Positions 19,551 to 29,430 of a stretch of DNA of 64,000 nt are shown here, in pieces. Position 1 is the stretch's first letter. The number at the start of each line of letters is the position of its first letter. The DNA comes from Pelolinea sp. (GTDB lineage: Bacteria > Chloroflexota > Anaerolineae > Anaerolineales > Anaerolineaceae): positions 1-64,000 of the forward strand of contig JAAZOD010000029.1 of NCBI GenBank assembly GCA_012797975.1, read 5' to 3'. The position numbers were made by a program, and so were the translations under genes. The notes beneath the pieces were generated by a model. The model was not told where the DNA came from. It saw nothing but the letters and a program-made list of their open reading frames with translations, and did not search any database.

Positions 19551-22079
19551 TTTACGCACAGTTGCGTGGATCTGATCTTCCAGCGCTTTGATGATCCTGT
19601 CTCTGGTTTTTTCAACGGCCTTGTCGGTCAGGGTCTTGTCAAAGGATTGGAAGGTGAGGTTATATGCCAGACTTTTATTTCCGCTGCCGATCTGTTCACC
19701 TTTGAACACATCAAACAGGGTGATGTCAGTCAACAATGCCCCGCCAGCGCTGCGGATGACAGTCTCGACCTCCCGCGAAGGCATATCCTCGGGAACGATC
19801 ATGGCGAGATCTTCCAAAACCGGAGGATACGCGGAAACCGGTTCGCTGCGGAAGACAGCGGGCAGAGATTTCAACAGCAGTTCCATATTGATATCTGCGA
19901 TCAAAACCGGGTTTTCAAGGAATGCGTATTTCTCCGCCACGGCAGGGTGAACCTCGCCCAAAATTCCGAACTCGATTTCATCGCAACGCATTGAGGAACA
20001 TTTACCGGGGTGAAATAGGAAGTGTTCAACTGGAGCAAAAACCGCGTTTTCAACATGCAGTGCATCCAGCAGCACTTCCATGTATCCCTTCAGGTCAAAG
20101 AAATCCAGACCACGATTTTTTTTCTGATCCCAATGTTTCTTTTCATGAAGCCCGGCCAGCCCGATGCAGAGATGGTATTCTTCCCTGGGTAGGGCATCGT
20201 TCTTTTCGGGCAGAAATACCGGTCCGACCTCGAAGAAACCCAACCGCTCCGCGTGGCGAATGTTTTTTTCCAAATTGGCTAACATCGGAGGGATTAATGT
20301 GGTGCGCAGCACGCGTTTATCCTGCGAAATGGGGTTGAGCAGTTCCACATATTCTCTGGCCGCTTTCGCCGATTGTTCTGGGAACATGCGCGCTTCTTCT
20401 TCGGGAGAGGTAAGGCGGTAATTGATGGTTTCCTGAAGTCCAACGCTTACTAAAACATTCTTGACCAGACGCTCGAAGTCATCCTGTTGATTGGCTCGTT
20501 GTGGCGGCAACTCATCGGCAATGCGGCTGGAAGGGATGCGATCGTAACCATACAGACGGGTGATTTCTTCCATCAGGTCCGCTTTTCCAATGATCCCTTC
20601 TCCGATATCCATGCGGTGGGGAGGGCAGTGCACGGTCACATGAGCGTTCTCAATGTGGCATTTGAATTCCAGCCGTGTCAGCAGATCGGCAACTTCTTGC
20701 AGGGTTAAGGAAATGCCGATCAGGTGCTTGATCTCTTCAGGGGCAATTTCAATGAGCGGGTCAACATGCGGTTTGGGATAGGCATCCACCAATCCCATGG
20801 CGATCTGCCCGCCGCTCCATTCCGCAATTCGACTCAGACATAACTCAACCCCCAGCTTGGCGAGGGCTGGATGGATATTGCGCGAGAAGCGGTAACCGGC
20901 TTCGCTCTGCAATTTCTGTGCGCTGACCGTGCGCCGGGTATGGATGAAGTTCCAGCTAGCACCCTCCAGCAGGATGGTGCGGGTGGAATCGGTGATCTCG
21001 CTTTCAAGCCCGCCCATCACTCCAGCTAGCGCGAGCGGTCCTGCCGTATCGGTGACCAGGATAGTGAAATCATCCAACGTGCGCTCCGCTTCATCAAGCG
21101 TGGTCAGATGCTCTCCTTTTTTGGCAGCGCGGGTGATGATGGTGGGGGCTTTGCCGCCAGCGCGTTTTTTCAAAACATCGTAATCAAAGGCGTGCAGCGG
21201 TTCACCGATTTCAAGCATGACATAATTGGTGGCATCTACCGTGCTGTTGATGGGACGCATACCGGCCAAACGCAGTCTTCGCTGCACCCAGTAAGGGCTG
21301 GGCCGGGCGGTGGCATTGCGCACCATACCAAAAACGAAACGGGGGTTCAAATTGGGGTCGGTGATCTCGATCGCCACCTCTCCGCTAATTTTTGGTCCAT
21401 CTCCTTGAAGTTTGGGTTGTGGATGGCGCAGGGGTTTGTTTAATGCTGCAGCGATTTCCCGCGCTGCACCCAGCATACAGGCATCGCGCACCATATTGGG
21501 GAGAATGGATACTTCGATCACCGCATCTCCCATATAATCGACCAGCGGCATTCCAACTGGAGCATCGTCATCCAAAATGATCACGCCCTCATGTTCATCA
21601 GAGATTCCCAATTCCTTTTCGGAACAGATCATGGAGGAGGATTCGACCCCGCGGATCTTCATGCGTTTCAATGTGGTGAGTATTTTTCCGGGCTGGTGTC
21701 CATCGTAAAGCGTGGTGCCTTCCTTGGCGTAGGCAACTTTGAGGGGTTTGGCGAGCGGCCCTTTGCCTTTGTAATCAAACAGGTTGGGTGCTCCGGTGAG
21801 CACTACCTGCTCTGTCTGACCATCACTGAGTTTGCAGAGCACCAGACGGTCAGCGTTGGGATGCGGCATGACTTCGCTGACCTCGGCGACCACCACTTTC
21901 TCTTTATCCCAGGTCAGTCCGCTGTATTGATGTTCTAAATGCTCCCCTTCCGGCATTGCAAGTCCGATGAGCTGGATATTCTCCACCTCCAGGCCGATCA
22001 TGGTCATGGCGTGGGCAAGCTCTTCCAGCGAACCATCGATATCGACAAATTCTTTTAACCAAGATAATACCAGTTTCAT
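19545..22079 (-). CDS. pheT: Phenylalanyl-tRNA synthetase beta chain
   Basis: It forms the alpha2-beta2 enzyme with PheS. The 844 residues start MKLVLSWLKEFVDIDG, followed by a tRNA-binding OB domain (about 45-165), the B3/B4 editing domain that hydrolyses Tyr-tRNA, the B5 domain, the catalytic-like core, and a C-terminal ferredoxin-fold anticodon-binding domain (PPVLEDLAMIVPEDMPSREV). The length is standard. It follows pheS after 13 bp and is controlled by the T-box leader upstream of pheS. Confidence 0.97.
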   Translation of the reverse strand: MKLVLSWLKEFVDIDGSLEELAHAMTMIGLEVENIQLIGLAMPEGEHLEHQYSGLTWDKEKVVVAEVSEVMPHPNADRLVLCKLSDGQTEQVVLTGAPNLFDYKGKGPLAKPLKVAYAKEGTTLYDGHQPGKILTTLKRMKIRGVESSSMICSEKELGISDEHEGVIILDDDAPVGMPLVDYMGDAVIEVSILPNMVRDACMLGAAREIAAALNKPLRHPQPKLQGDGPKISGEVAIEITDPNLNPRFVFGMVRNATARPSPYWVQRRLRLAGMRPINSTVDATNYVMLEIGEPLHAFDYDVLKKRAGGKAPTIITRAAKKGEHLTTLDEAERTLDDFTILVTDTAGPLALAGVMGGLESEITDSTRTILLEGASWNFIHTRRTVSAQKLQSEAGYRFSRNIHPALAKLGVELCLSRIAEWSGGQIAMGLVDAYPKPHVDPLIEIAPEEIKHLIGISLTLQEVADLLTRLEFKCHIENAHVTVHCPPHRMDIGEGIIGKADLMEEITRLYGYDRIPSSRIADELPPQRANQQDDFERLVKNVLVSVGLQETINYRLTSPEEEARMFPEQSAKAAREYVELLNPISQDKRVLRTTLIPPMLANLEKNIRHAERLGFFEVGPVFLPEKNDALPREEYHLCIGLAGLHEKKHWDQKKNRGLDFFDLKGYMEVLLDALHVENAVFAPVEHFLFHPGKCSSMRCDEIEFGILGEVHPAVAEKYAFLENPVLIADINMELLLKSLPAVFRSEPVSAYPPVLEDLAMIVPEDMPSREVETVIRSAGGALLTDITLFDVFKGEQIGSGNKSLAYNLTFQSFDKTLTDKAVEKTRDRIIKALEDQIHATVRKK

Positions 22080-22092
22080 TTTTCTATCCTTT

Positions 22093-23136
22093 TTAGAACT
22101 GTTTCAAGAAGCGAATGTCATTTGCCCAGAAATTACGAATGTCATCCACGCCATGACGCAGCATGGAAATACGCTCCGTTCCAAGGCCGGCCGCAAAGCC
22201 GGAGAATTTTTCTGGATCATAACCGCCATTTTTCAAGACTGTCGGATGCACCATGCCACAACCCAGGATCTCAAGCCAGCCAGTCCCCGAACAAACCCCG
22301 CATCCTTTTCCATTGCAGGAGATGCACTTCATGTCCATTTCGGCACTGGGTTCGGTGAAGGGGAAGTAGGATGGGCGCAGCCGTGTTTCCACACCGCTAC
22401 CGAACATGCGCCTGATGAATTCTTCCAATGTCCCGCGCAGATCGCCAAAGGTGATATTTCTGCCAACTGCCAGCAGTTCGATCTGGTTGAACTGGATCTC
22501 ATGGCTGGCGTCCATTTGCTCATAGCGGTAGACCATGCCGGGCAAGACAATGCGCACCGGGTCCGGCGCATATTCATGCATGGCATGGATCTGCCCTGGG
22601 GAGGTATGGGTACGCAGAATGACCCCTTCCTTTTTCGTATAAAAGGTGTCCCAAAGATCACGGGCTGGGTGATAGGCCGGGATATTGAGCAGCTCGAAGT
22701 TGTACTCATCCGATTCCACTTCTCGTGAACGGTATACCTGAAAACCCATTTCTGCGAGAATGCGGTAGATCTCTTGCAGGGTTTGGGTGGCGATGTGCAA
22801 TCTGCCGCGTTCGGGTTGGCGGCCGGGCAGGGTAACATCCAATTTTTGTTGCTTGATGTTGTTTGCCAGAGCGGCCTGCTGAATGCGTTCATGCGTCAAT
22901 TCCAAGCGCTTTTCAAGTTCTGTTTTTACCTGATTTGCTTTTTGGCCCAACACAGGTCGCAGAGCGGTTTCCATGGAAGGAATTTCTTTGAAAACCTGCA
23001 TGACCTCGGAAGAACGGCCTAGATAGGTGAATTTCCAACGCTCCAGATCATCTGCACTGTTCACAGAGTGCAGTGCATCTTGAGCTTTTTGTTGAATTTG
23101 TTGCAGTACAGCAATTAAATCCTTTTTTTCTTCCAT
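22093..23136 (-). CDS. pheS: Phenylalanyl-tRNA synthetase alpha chain
   Basis: This is the catalytic subunit that activates phenylalanine. The 347 residues have an N-terminal coiled coil that binds tRNA (to about 95), class II motif 2 (ILRTHTSPGQIHAM, VYRYEQMDASHEIQFNQIE) and motif 3 (FAAGLGTERISMLRHGVDDI). A Cys-rich insert, CISCNGKGCGVCSG, lies before the WLEILGCGMVHP segment and may bind zinc. I start at ATG 23136, which has GGAG at good spacing. An upstream in-frame GTG overlaps that site. It is the first gene of the T-box operon. Confidence 0.97.
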   Translation of the reverse strand: MEEKKDLIAVLQQIQQKAQDALHSVNSADDLERWKFTYLGRSSEVMQVFKEIPSMETALRPVLGQKANQVKTELEKRLELTHERIQQAALANNIKQQKLDVTLPGRQPERGRLHIATQTLQEIYRILAEMGFQVYRSREVESDEYNFELLNIPAYHPARDLWDTFYTKKEGVILRTHTSPGQIHAMHEYAPDPVRIVLPGMVYRYEQMDASHEIQFNQIELLAVGRNITFGDLRGTLEEFIRRMFGSGVETRLRPSYFPFTEPSAEMDMKCISCNGKGCGVCSGTGWLEILGCGMVHPTVLKNGGYDPEKFSGFAAGLGTERISMLRHGVDDIRNFWANDIRFLKQF

Positions 23137-23149
23137 AATCACTCCATCT

Positions 23150-23425
23150 TAAAAAAATAAACCCCGCCCACAGGGACGGGGAAGTCCGCGGTACCACCCT
23201 CATTGGCTGAAAATTCAGCCCACTCTGTTACCGGTCGAATGGAACAGGACCGGCTGTGCCTGTATCGCTGCACCTGCGGTTTGGACTACCGGCTTGCTTT
23301 CACCCAAACTGCTCGGGAGAGAACTTCAACCTTTTTCTGCCCGACCCGAGTTTCAATCATGCTCCGGTCTCCCTGTTGGTTTCGAAAGGTTTACTTTTCT
23401 CCGTCACCGCGTTTTATGAATTTTG
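23150..23425 (-). ncRNA. T-box leader (phenylalanine) of pheST
   Basis: This leader reads uncharged tRNA. On the minus strand it has the canonical T-box AATGAGGGTGGTACCGCG (23187-23204), a Stem I region starting GACGGAGAAAAGTA, and a candidate specifier codon TTC (Phe, 23321-23323) in the GAAGTTC context. It ends in a G/C-rich terminator hairpin (23162-23181) followed by a T-run at 23150-23160. When uncharged tRNA-Phe binds, the T-box bulge should pair with its CCA end and an antiterminator forms. Together with the pyrH terminator it fills the gene-free stretch 23137-23517. Confidence 0.95.
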
Positions 23426-23426
23426 A

Positions 23427-23456
23427 ATATTATCTATGGATTAAGGAAAAAGTCAA
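23427..23456 (-). promoter_or_regulatory. pheST promoter
   Basis: TTGACT at 23451-23456 on the minus strand. The -10 is either GATAAT (23429-23434, spacer 16) or TAATAT (23427-23432, spacer 18). It lies just upstream of the T-box leader. Confidence 0.7.
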
Positions 23457-23465
23457 GCAAACAAG

Positions 23466-23497
23466 CAAGCAAGGGTCAATATATTGACCCTTGCTTG
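23466..23497 (-). terminator. Hairpin after pyrH
   Basis: A perfect 16+16 bp palindrome lies 20 bp downstream of the pyrH stop. The following minus-strand sequence is only moderately T-rich, so it may terminate or simply stabilise the message. Confidence 0.6.
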
Positions 23498-23517
23498 TGT
23501 TCTGTGTAATCATTCGA

Positions 23518-24246
<729 letters not shown>

Positions 24247-24248
24247 CT

Positions 24249-24279
24249 AAAAAAAAGCCAACCGAGTGGTTGGCTTTTT
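24249..24279. terminator. Terminator between tsf and pyrH
   Basis: A 10-bp stem (24254-24263 with 24268-24277) and 4-base loop have T-runs on both strands (eight T on the minus strand). pyrH would be expressed by readthrough or its own promoter. Confidence 0.88.
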
Positions 24280-24282
24280 AAT

Positions 24283-24900
24283 TTAATTTTCTTCTTCGCT
24301 TTCGCTGGATTCGCCCAGTGTAAAACGGGCAAAGCGCCGGATGATGATATTTTCTCCGGTTTTGGCAACAGTCTGGTTCAAAAGGTCCTGGATCACCAAA
24401 GTATCGTCGCGGATATATTGCTGCCGCAGCAGAACGTTTTCGTCCTTGTACTTTTTCAAATACCCTTCCACAATCTTTGCTATTATTGTATCAGGTTTCC
24501 CTTCCTGTTTGGCCTTCGCAGCCGCCTTGGCTTCCAAGTCCTTGATGGTATCTTCGGGAATATCGGCGTCGCTGATATAGAGGGGTGCCGCGCCTGCGAT
24601 TTGCAGAGCGATTTCATGCGCAAAGGTGCGAAAATCTTCAGAGCGTGCAACAAAATCGGTTTCGCAGTTCACTTCAACCATCACGCCAACCCTTCCGTCA
24701 CCGTGAGAATACAATTCCACAATTCCTTCCGAAGCGACACGGTCGGCGCGTTTGCTGGCAGTGGCCAAGCCTTTTTCGCGCAGTGCAACTTTGGCTTTTT
24801 CGAAATCGCCGTTATTATCCTGGAGCGCTTTTCGGCAATCCAGAATTCCAGCGCCGCTCTCCTCTCGGAGTTGCTTGATCATTTCAGTGGTAATTTCCAT
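24283..24900 (-). CDS. tsf: Translation elongation factor Ts
   Basis: This is the guanine-nucleotide exchange factor for EF-Tu. The 205-residue protein has the N-terminal UBA domain with LREESGAGILDCRKALQDNN and the core signature VEVNCETDFVAR. It is shorter than the E. coli protein (about 280 residues), having a single reduced core subdomain, as in several non-proteobacterial lineages. It follows rpsB after 24 bp. Confidence 0.95.
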   Translation of the reverse strand: MEITTEMIKQLREESGAGILDCRKALQDNNGDFEKAKVALREKGLATASKRADRVASEGIVELYSHGDGRVGVMVEVNCETDFVARSEDFRTFAHEIALQIAGAAPLYISDADIPEDTIKDLEAKAAAKAKQEGKPDTIIAKIVEGYLKKYKDENVLLRQQYIRDDTLVIQDLLNQTVAKTGENIIIRRFARFTLGESSESEEEN

Positions 24901-24924
24901 TTTTATAAATCCTTTTCTTCAACC

Positions 24925-25812
24925 CTATTTCTCTTCTTCTTCCCCATCATCATCGAAATAATCATCGTTTTCTTCATCTTTATTGGGAGTGAGTTTGGCA
25001 AGTGTCGAAGCGCCCAGCAAGTTCTCATCCGAAACTTCTTCTTCCAGAGAAACCTGACGGCGAGCGGCTTCTGCGCTTGGTGCGCCTTCCATGACCGCGG
25101 CTTCTTCCAGTTCATCTTCTTCCTTGCGCATGTCTTTGCCTTCCAATACTGCATCGGCGATCTTGCCGACCAGCAGTTTGATGGCGCGGATGGCATCGTC
25201 ATTGGCGGGGATGAGATAATCGACACCGCTTGGATCGCAGTTGGTATCTACCAGCGAAACCACCGGAATGCCTTTGAGGTTGGCTTCGTGCACTGCGGTG
25301 TTCTCACGCATCACATCCACAACAAACAGCATATCGGGCAGGTCTTTCATGTGGCGGATACCGCCCAGGTTCTTCAACAAGCGTTTGATGCGGCGGTCGA
25401 TCATCAAGATTTCTTTTTTGACCAGTTTGTCGAATTGGCCGGTTTGACGTTTATTTTCGAGGTTATCAAGCTCAAGAATTCGTTGATAGATGGTCGTCCA
25501 GTTGGTCAACGTTCCGGGCAGCCAGCGTTGGGTTACGTAAGGCATTCCACAGCGTTCGGCTTCTTCCTGGATGGTTTCCTGCGCCTGGCGTTTTGTGCCA
25601 ACAAAAAGGATTGTGCCGCCAGCTGCGACGTTATCGCGGATCACATCATAAGCCTTGTCGAGATATTTTACGGTCTGCTGCAGATCGATGATATGGATGC
25701 CGTTGCGTTCGGTGAAGATATACGGCTTCATTAAAGGATGCCATTTGTTCGTTCTGTGGCCAAAGTGAACACCACTTTCCAACAGACTTTTCATAGAGAT
25801 ATTTGCACTCAT
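24925..25812 (-). CDS. rpsB: Small ribosomal subunit protein uS2
   Basis: This is a structural ribosomal protein. The 295 residues begin [20 protein letters not shown] and contain [20 protein letters not shown] and [25 protein letters not shown]. The C-terminal 60 residues form an acidic low-complexity tail ([17 protein letters not shown]) that is longer than usual. I chose ATG 25812, with AAAGGAG upstream, because the longer frame has no homologous sequence before it. A folded leader lies directly before the ribosome-binding site. Confidence 0.96.
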   Translation of the reverse strand: MSANISMKSLLESGVHFGHRTNKWHPLMKPYIFTERNGIHIIDLQQTVKYLDKAYDVIRDNVAAGGTILFVGTKRQAQETIQEEAERCGMPYVTQRWLPGTLTNWTTIYQRILELDNLENKRQTGQFDKLVKKEILMIDRRIKRLLKNLGGIRHMKDLPDMLFVVDVMRENTAVHEANLKGIPVVSLVDTNCDPSGVDYLIPANDDAIRAIKLLVGKIADAVLEGKDMRKEEDELEEAAVMEGAPSAEAARRQVSLEEEVSDENLLGASTLAKLTPNKDEENDDYFDDDGEEEEK

Positions 25813-25820
25813 TGGGTAAA

Positions 25821-25880
25821 CTCCTTTGCGTTTTTCCTCCGCTCTATTGGTAGACCACTGATTTCTCTCAGCACGCAAAG
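25821..25880 (-). ncRNA. Candidate structured leader of rpsB
   Basis: On the minus strand CTTTGCGT (25873-25880) pairs with ACGCAAAG (25824-25831), whose last base enters the GGAG ribosome-binding site. Inside are two small hairpins, CTGA/TCAG (25858-25871) and TGG/CCA (25848-25857). The layout, with a closing stem touching the Shine-Dalgarno site, resembles ribosomal-protein autoregulatory leaders. Binding by S2 is inference. Confidence 0.45.
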
Positions 25881-26006
25881 TCTAACGAAGAGCGTGTGTA
25901 TTTTTTATCGTCCGAGGACGACCGCAACAGTATACCATAGAATTGATTATCCCAGGCATCCGGTTCACGCTTTATAATTAGGAATCTATTGAACAAGGGA
26001 TCCGAA

Positions 26007-26777
26007 ATGCATTTTCTAGTAACCAACGATGATGGCGTGACAGCCCCTGGTCTGCTGGCACTCACCCAGGAAATCCGCAAGCTCGGAAAAGTAACCGTTG
26101 TGGCACCCGATAAGAATTGGTCGGCGTCTGGGCATGTGAAAACCATGAATCGCCCTTTGCGGGTAAAAGAAGTGCTGCTGGAGGATGGCAGCCGGGCATT
26201 CGCATCGGATGGGGCACCTTCCGACTGCGTGGCTCTGCCTCTATTGGGACTGTTGGGAGAGAAGGTTGATTTTGTGGTATCCGGGATCAATCCGAATGCC
26301 AACCTGGGTCATGATGTCACCTATTCCGGCACGGTGACCGCGGCCATGGAGGGTACCATCAGCAATATCCCCAGCATTGCCATTTCATTGGATGCTCCCG
26401 AATATCATAATGGCCCATTGGATTATCGTGCAGCCGCACAGGTGGCACGTGTGGTGGCGGAAAAAGTGATCGAAAATAGAATGCCGAGCAATGTACTGCT
26501 CAACGTTAATGTGCCATATTTACCTTTTGAGGAAATCAAAGGTTTTCGTGTCACCCGCCAGGGATTGCGTGTGTATCGCGATGAATTGGTGCGCAGGGAA
26601 GACCCTCGTGGACATCCCTACTACTGGATCGGGGGGGATGCACCACTGGGCGTACCGGAAGAGGGCACGGACGTTGGCGCGCTCAGTTCGGGCTTTGTTT
26701 CTATAACCCCCATTTCGATGGATCTTACGGCGTACGATTGTCTGAAACATTTCGAAAGCTGGAATATCGGGAAATAA
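26007..26777 (+). CDS. surE: 5'/3'-nucleotidase SurE
   Basis: This is a metal-dependent nucleoside monophosphate phosphatase of the stationary-phase survival family. The 256 residues start MHFLVTNDDGVTAPG with the catalytic Asp pair, followed by VVAPDKNWSASGH and VVSGINPNANLGHDVTYSGTV. Length and motifs are complete. I use ATG 26007, and a TTG six codons upstream is in frame but not needed. A TATAAT hexamer lies at 25973-25978. The CAP-LysM gene follows after 17 bp. Confidence 0.95.
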   Translation: MHFLVTNDDGVTAPGLLALTQEIRKLGKVTVVAPDKNWSASGHVKTMNRPLRVKEVLLEDGSRAFASDGAPSDCVALPLLGLLGEKVDFVVSGINPNANLGHDVTYSGTVTAAMEGTISNIPSIAISLDAPEYHNGPLDYRAAAQVARVVAEKVIENRMPSNVLLNVNVPYLPFEEIKGFRVTRQGLRVYRDELVRREDPRGHPYYWIGGDAPLGVPEEGTDVGALSSGFVSITPISMDLTAYDCLKHFESWNIGK

Positions 26778-26794
26778 TACTTCACCGGGACAAA

Positions 26795-27766
26795 ATGAAA
26801 AGAAAATGGGTTGCACTCAGTATCGTGATATTGCTCGGCTGTTGCGCAATGCCCAAACCTGTTCAAGCAGCACCTCAGCGGGCGCCGACGGCGTATGAAC
26901 TGATCGATGCGGTCAATGCTTTTCGAATATCCAAGGGATTGGCTCCTTATGCTATAGATCCCATTCTCATGATCGCGGCCCAAACCCATGCCGAATATTT
27001 GGCATCACAGACCGGCCAGTATTCCGGGCATGTTGGCGAGGGAGGAACCGATGCGGACGCGCGTGCTGCTGCGCTCGGGTATCCACAGGTGCCCGGACTG
27101 GACATCAACGAAAACTGGGCCAGTTTGCCCGCTTCAGAGGACCTGGATACTCTACTATTCACTGTGTGGGGGGATGACCAACACACGCACACCATGTTAC
27201 ATCAAATGGGACAGCATGTGGGTGCGGGAGTGGCGGTTTCTGGGGACAATGTGATTTATGTGCTGGATGTGGCTGCCTTTTGGGGTGATGCCGGGCTAAC
27301 CCAACAACCCACCTCCGATGCCTACCCGGGTCTTACCAGCGGGGTTTCTGTTTCACAGTACATGGCACCTGTGGAGGCAGCGGAACCCGATGCGGCTGGC
27401 AAGGTCATTCATCAAGTCTTGCAGGGCCAAACGTTATGGAGCATAGCTACAGCCTATGGGGTGAAAATCGACCAGATCCGCCAGTTGAACGGGTTGACCT
27501 CGGAAAGCATGATCTATACAGGGCAGAAATTGCTGATCAAAATTATCCCCACCCCTTCGCAGGTGCCTACCACGACGGTTGGGATCTTTCCTGTCTCCAG
27601 CAGCGCTTCACCGCCAGCACAAACCATAACCATTCCCGCTGTGCCAACGTCTCAACAGGTCAAGGGAGGACAACCATCGATCGACGATCAATGGTTGATC
27701 ATTGCGATATTGGCGGTGGCGATTTTGGGTTTCATCCTGATCTTTTTAGGACAGCGTTCTTCATGA
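26795..27766 (+). CDS. CAP-domain (SCP/PR-1) protein with LysM and membrane anchor
   Basis: This is a secreted surface protein of 323 residues. It has a signal sequence (MKRKWVALSIVILLGCCAM, where LLGC could also serve as a lipobox), then a CAP domain (about 30-175). Putative site residues are His in SGHVGEGG, Glu in NENWA and His in HTHTMLHQMG. A LysM domain (about 206-250, HQVLQGQTLWSIATAYGV), a Ser/Thr/Pro-rich linker and a C-terminal transmembrane helix (IIAILAVAILGFILIFLG) follow. CAP proteins often bind lipids or act as peptidases, and here the function is unknown. It is followed by a paralogue. Confidence 0.88.
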   Translation: MKRKWVALSIVILLGCCAMPKPVQAAPQRAPTAYELIDAVNAFRISKGLAPYAIDPILMIAAQTHAEYLASQTGQYSGHVGEGGTDADARAAALGYPQVPGLDINENWASLPASEDLDTLLFTVWGDDQHTHTMLHQMGQHVGAGVAVSGDNVIYVLDVAAFWGDAGLTQQPTSDAYPGLTSGVSVSQYMAPVEAAEPDAAGKVIHQVLQGQTLWSIATAYGVKIDQIRQLNGLTSESMIYTGQKLLIKIIPTPSQVPTTTVGIFPVSSSASPPAQTITIPAVPTSQQVKGGQPSIDDQWLIIAILAVAILGFILIFLGQRSS

Positions 27767-27778
27767 AAAGAGGAAGAA

Positions 27779-28759
27779 ATGTTGTGTATAATGCCACATA
27801 TGAAGAAAATTCGGATCATCCTTGCTCTGATCGCATGGAGCTGTTTTCTCATCCCTCATACTGCAACCAAAGCAAATGCAAGCAGTGCCTACGATCTGAT
27901 CGTGGCGGTGAACTCATTTCGCTATGAGAATGGATTGAAGGAGCTGCCCACCAATGTCTATTTGATGGCGGCTGCGCAAAATCAAGCAACTTATTTGGCA
28001 AGTACCTATGGAGCAACTCCACCCGGCGAATCGGAAGGGCATCTCGGTGAAGGGGGCAGCGATGCCACCGATCGTGCGGTTCAGGTTGGATATGTGGTGA
28101 TCACTGGTGTGCAGATCCGCGAGAACTGGGCAGGGGTGGATGCCAGCACCGCGCTGGATGCTCTCCTGAAAAGCACCTGGGGCGATGCGGATAATACCGG
28201 CCTAATGTTAAATGAATATGCCACGCAGATCGGGGCGGGGGTGGCCCTGATTGATAACATGGTCTATTATGTGCTGAATATCGCGGTGGATTATTCGGTT
28301 TCACCAACCAGCTCGACGGTAACGGTGAAAACCACGGAAACACCCGGCGTGGTGCCGGTGGCGGTTTCAACACCCAACGCAGATGGGTCCATCATTCACA
28401 TTGTAGAAAAAGGGCAAGCGCTTTGGAGCATTGCCATCACGTACGGCGTAACCGTTGATCAAATACGAATCTTGAATAACTTATCGGCGAACGCTGCCAT
28501 TTATGAAGGGGATCACTTGATTATTCGGCCTGCCTACACTGCCACACCCACCCCAATTCCCACCAATACGCCCATGCCTCCTACACGCACTCCCATTCCT
28601 CCCCAAACTCCGCAGGCGTTGAAAACACAAAGCAATGGATCTTTACTGGATACCGTGAATGGTTCTGGAGGAAGAGAGATCCTGGGCATTGCTTTGATGG
28701 TGATCTGCGGGGCTTGCCTGGCCTATTTGATCTATACTATGTTACGCAAGAAAGGGTAA
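27779..28759 (+). CDS. CAP-domain/LysM paralogue, one CAP histidine missing
   Basis: This second copy of the same architecture has a signal peptide (from MKKIRIILALIAW), a CAP domain with GHLGEGGSD and RENWAG, LysM (HIVEKGQALWSIAITYGV), a Pro/Thr-rich linker and a C-terminal membrane helix (GIALMVICGACLAYLIY). In the segment corresponding to HTHTMLH of the first copy it reads ADNTGLMLN, so the second CAP His is lost. ATG 27779 has a good AGAGGA site. ATG 27800 is an alternative with TATAAT ending 7 bp before it. It ends at a strong hairpin shared with cysE. Confidence 0.85.
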   Translation: MLCIMPHMKKIRIILALIAWSCFLIPHTATKANASSAYDLIVAVNSFRYENGLKELPTNVYLMAAAQNQATYLASTYGATPPGESEGHLGEGGSDATDRAVQVGYVVITGVQIRENWAGVDASTALDALLKSTWGDADNTGLMLNEYATQIGAGVALIDNMVYYVLNIAVDYSVSPTSSTVTVKTTETPGVVPVAVSTPNADGSIIHIVEKGQALWSIAITYGVTVDQIRILNNLSANAAIYEGDHLIIRPAYTATPTPIPTNTPMPPTRTPIPPQTPQALKTQSNGSLLDTVNGSGGREILGIALMVICGACLAYLIYTMLRKKG

Positions 28760-28790
28760 ACAAACACCCTTTCCTGCGTTGTTTCTTAAT
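28744..28790. terminator. Terminator between the CAP paralogue and cysE
   Basis: Stem ACGCA + GAAAGGGT with ACCCTTTC + TGCGT (28744-28757 with 28766-28779, one mismatch) is followed by TGTTTCTT on the plus strand. It separates two convergent genes. Confidence 0.75.
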
Positions 28791-29428
28791 TACCGCTGTA
28801 TCTCTTTTTCCACTTTTTCCAGTCGTTGTGCGAGATCGAAAAGTTGTTGCGTTACTATGTCTGGGAGCTGGTTATGAGCCAGATCAGGAATATGCATGCC
28901 ATCATGCTCTTTATGGACGATACGCCCGGGCACACCGACCACGACGGAATCGGGTGGAACATCTTTGACCACCACGGCGTTGGCTCCAATACGGCTGCAA
29001 TTGCCAACGGTGATGGCCCCCAGGATCTGTGCCCCGGCTCCGATGACAACCTCACTGCCAATGGTGGGATGGCGCTTTCCCTTTTTTAAACTGACGCCGC
29101 CCAAGGTCACATCATGGTACATGGTTACATTCTTTCCGATGATGGAAGTTTCACCGATCACCACACCCATGCCATGGTCGATAAACACCCCGCTATCGAT
29201 CTGGGCTGCAGGGTGGATCTCAATGCCGGTAAAGAAGCGGCTTAGCTGGGCGCTCCAACGCGCTAAAAGTTTTAGCTTGTGCTTCCAGAGCCAATGGGCA
29301 ATCCGGTGATTCCAAACTGCATGCACACCGGCATAGCACAAAACCACTTCCAGCCAGTTTCGGGCTGCCGGGTCCCGTTCCAAAGCCACGCGTACATCAT
29401 TTTTTATTTCTTTTAATATTCTAGCCAT
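28790..29428 (-). CDS. cysE: Serine O-acetyltransferase
   Basis: It acetylates L-serine with acetyl-CoA, the first step of cysteine synthesis. The 212-residue protein has a helical N-terminal domain and a left-handed beta-helix of hexapeptide repeats ([52 protein letters not shown]) with the catalytic His of HGMGVVIGE. The ATG at 29428 is 2 bp past the cysK stop, and an in-frame TTG overlaps it. It forms an operon with cysK under the leader described at 30361-30546. Confidence 0.95.
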   Translation of the reverse strand: MARILKEIKNDVRVALERDPAARNWLEVVLCYAGVHAVWNHRIAHWLWKHKLKLLARWSAQLSRFFTGIEIHPAAQIDSGVFIDHGMGVVIGETSIIGKNVTMYHDVTLGGVSLKKGKRHPTIGSEVVIGAGAQILGAITVGNCSRIGANAVVVKDVPPDSVVVGVPGRIVHKEHDGMHIPDLAHNQLPDIVTQQLFDLAQRLEKVEKEIQR

Positions 29429-29430
29429 AC

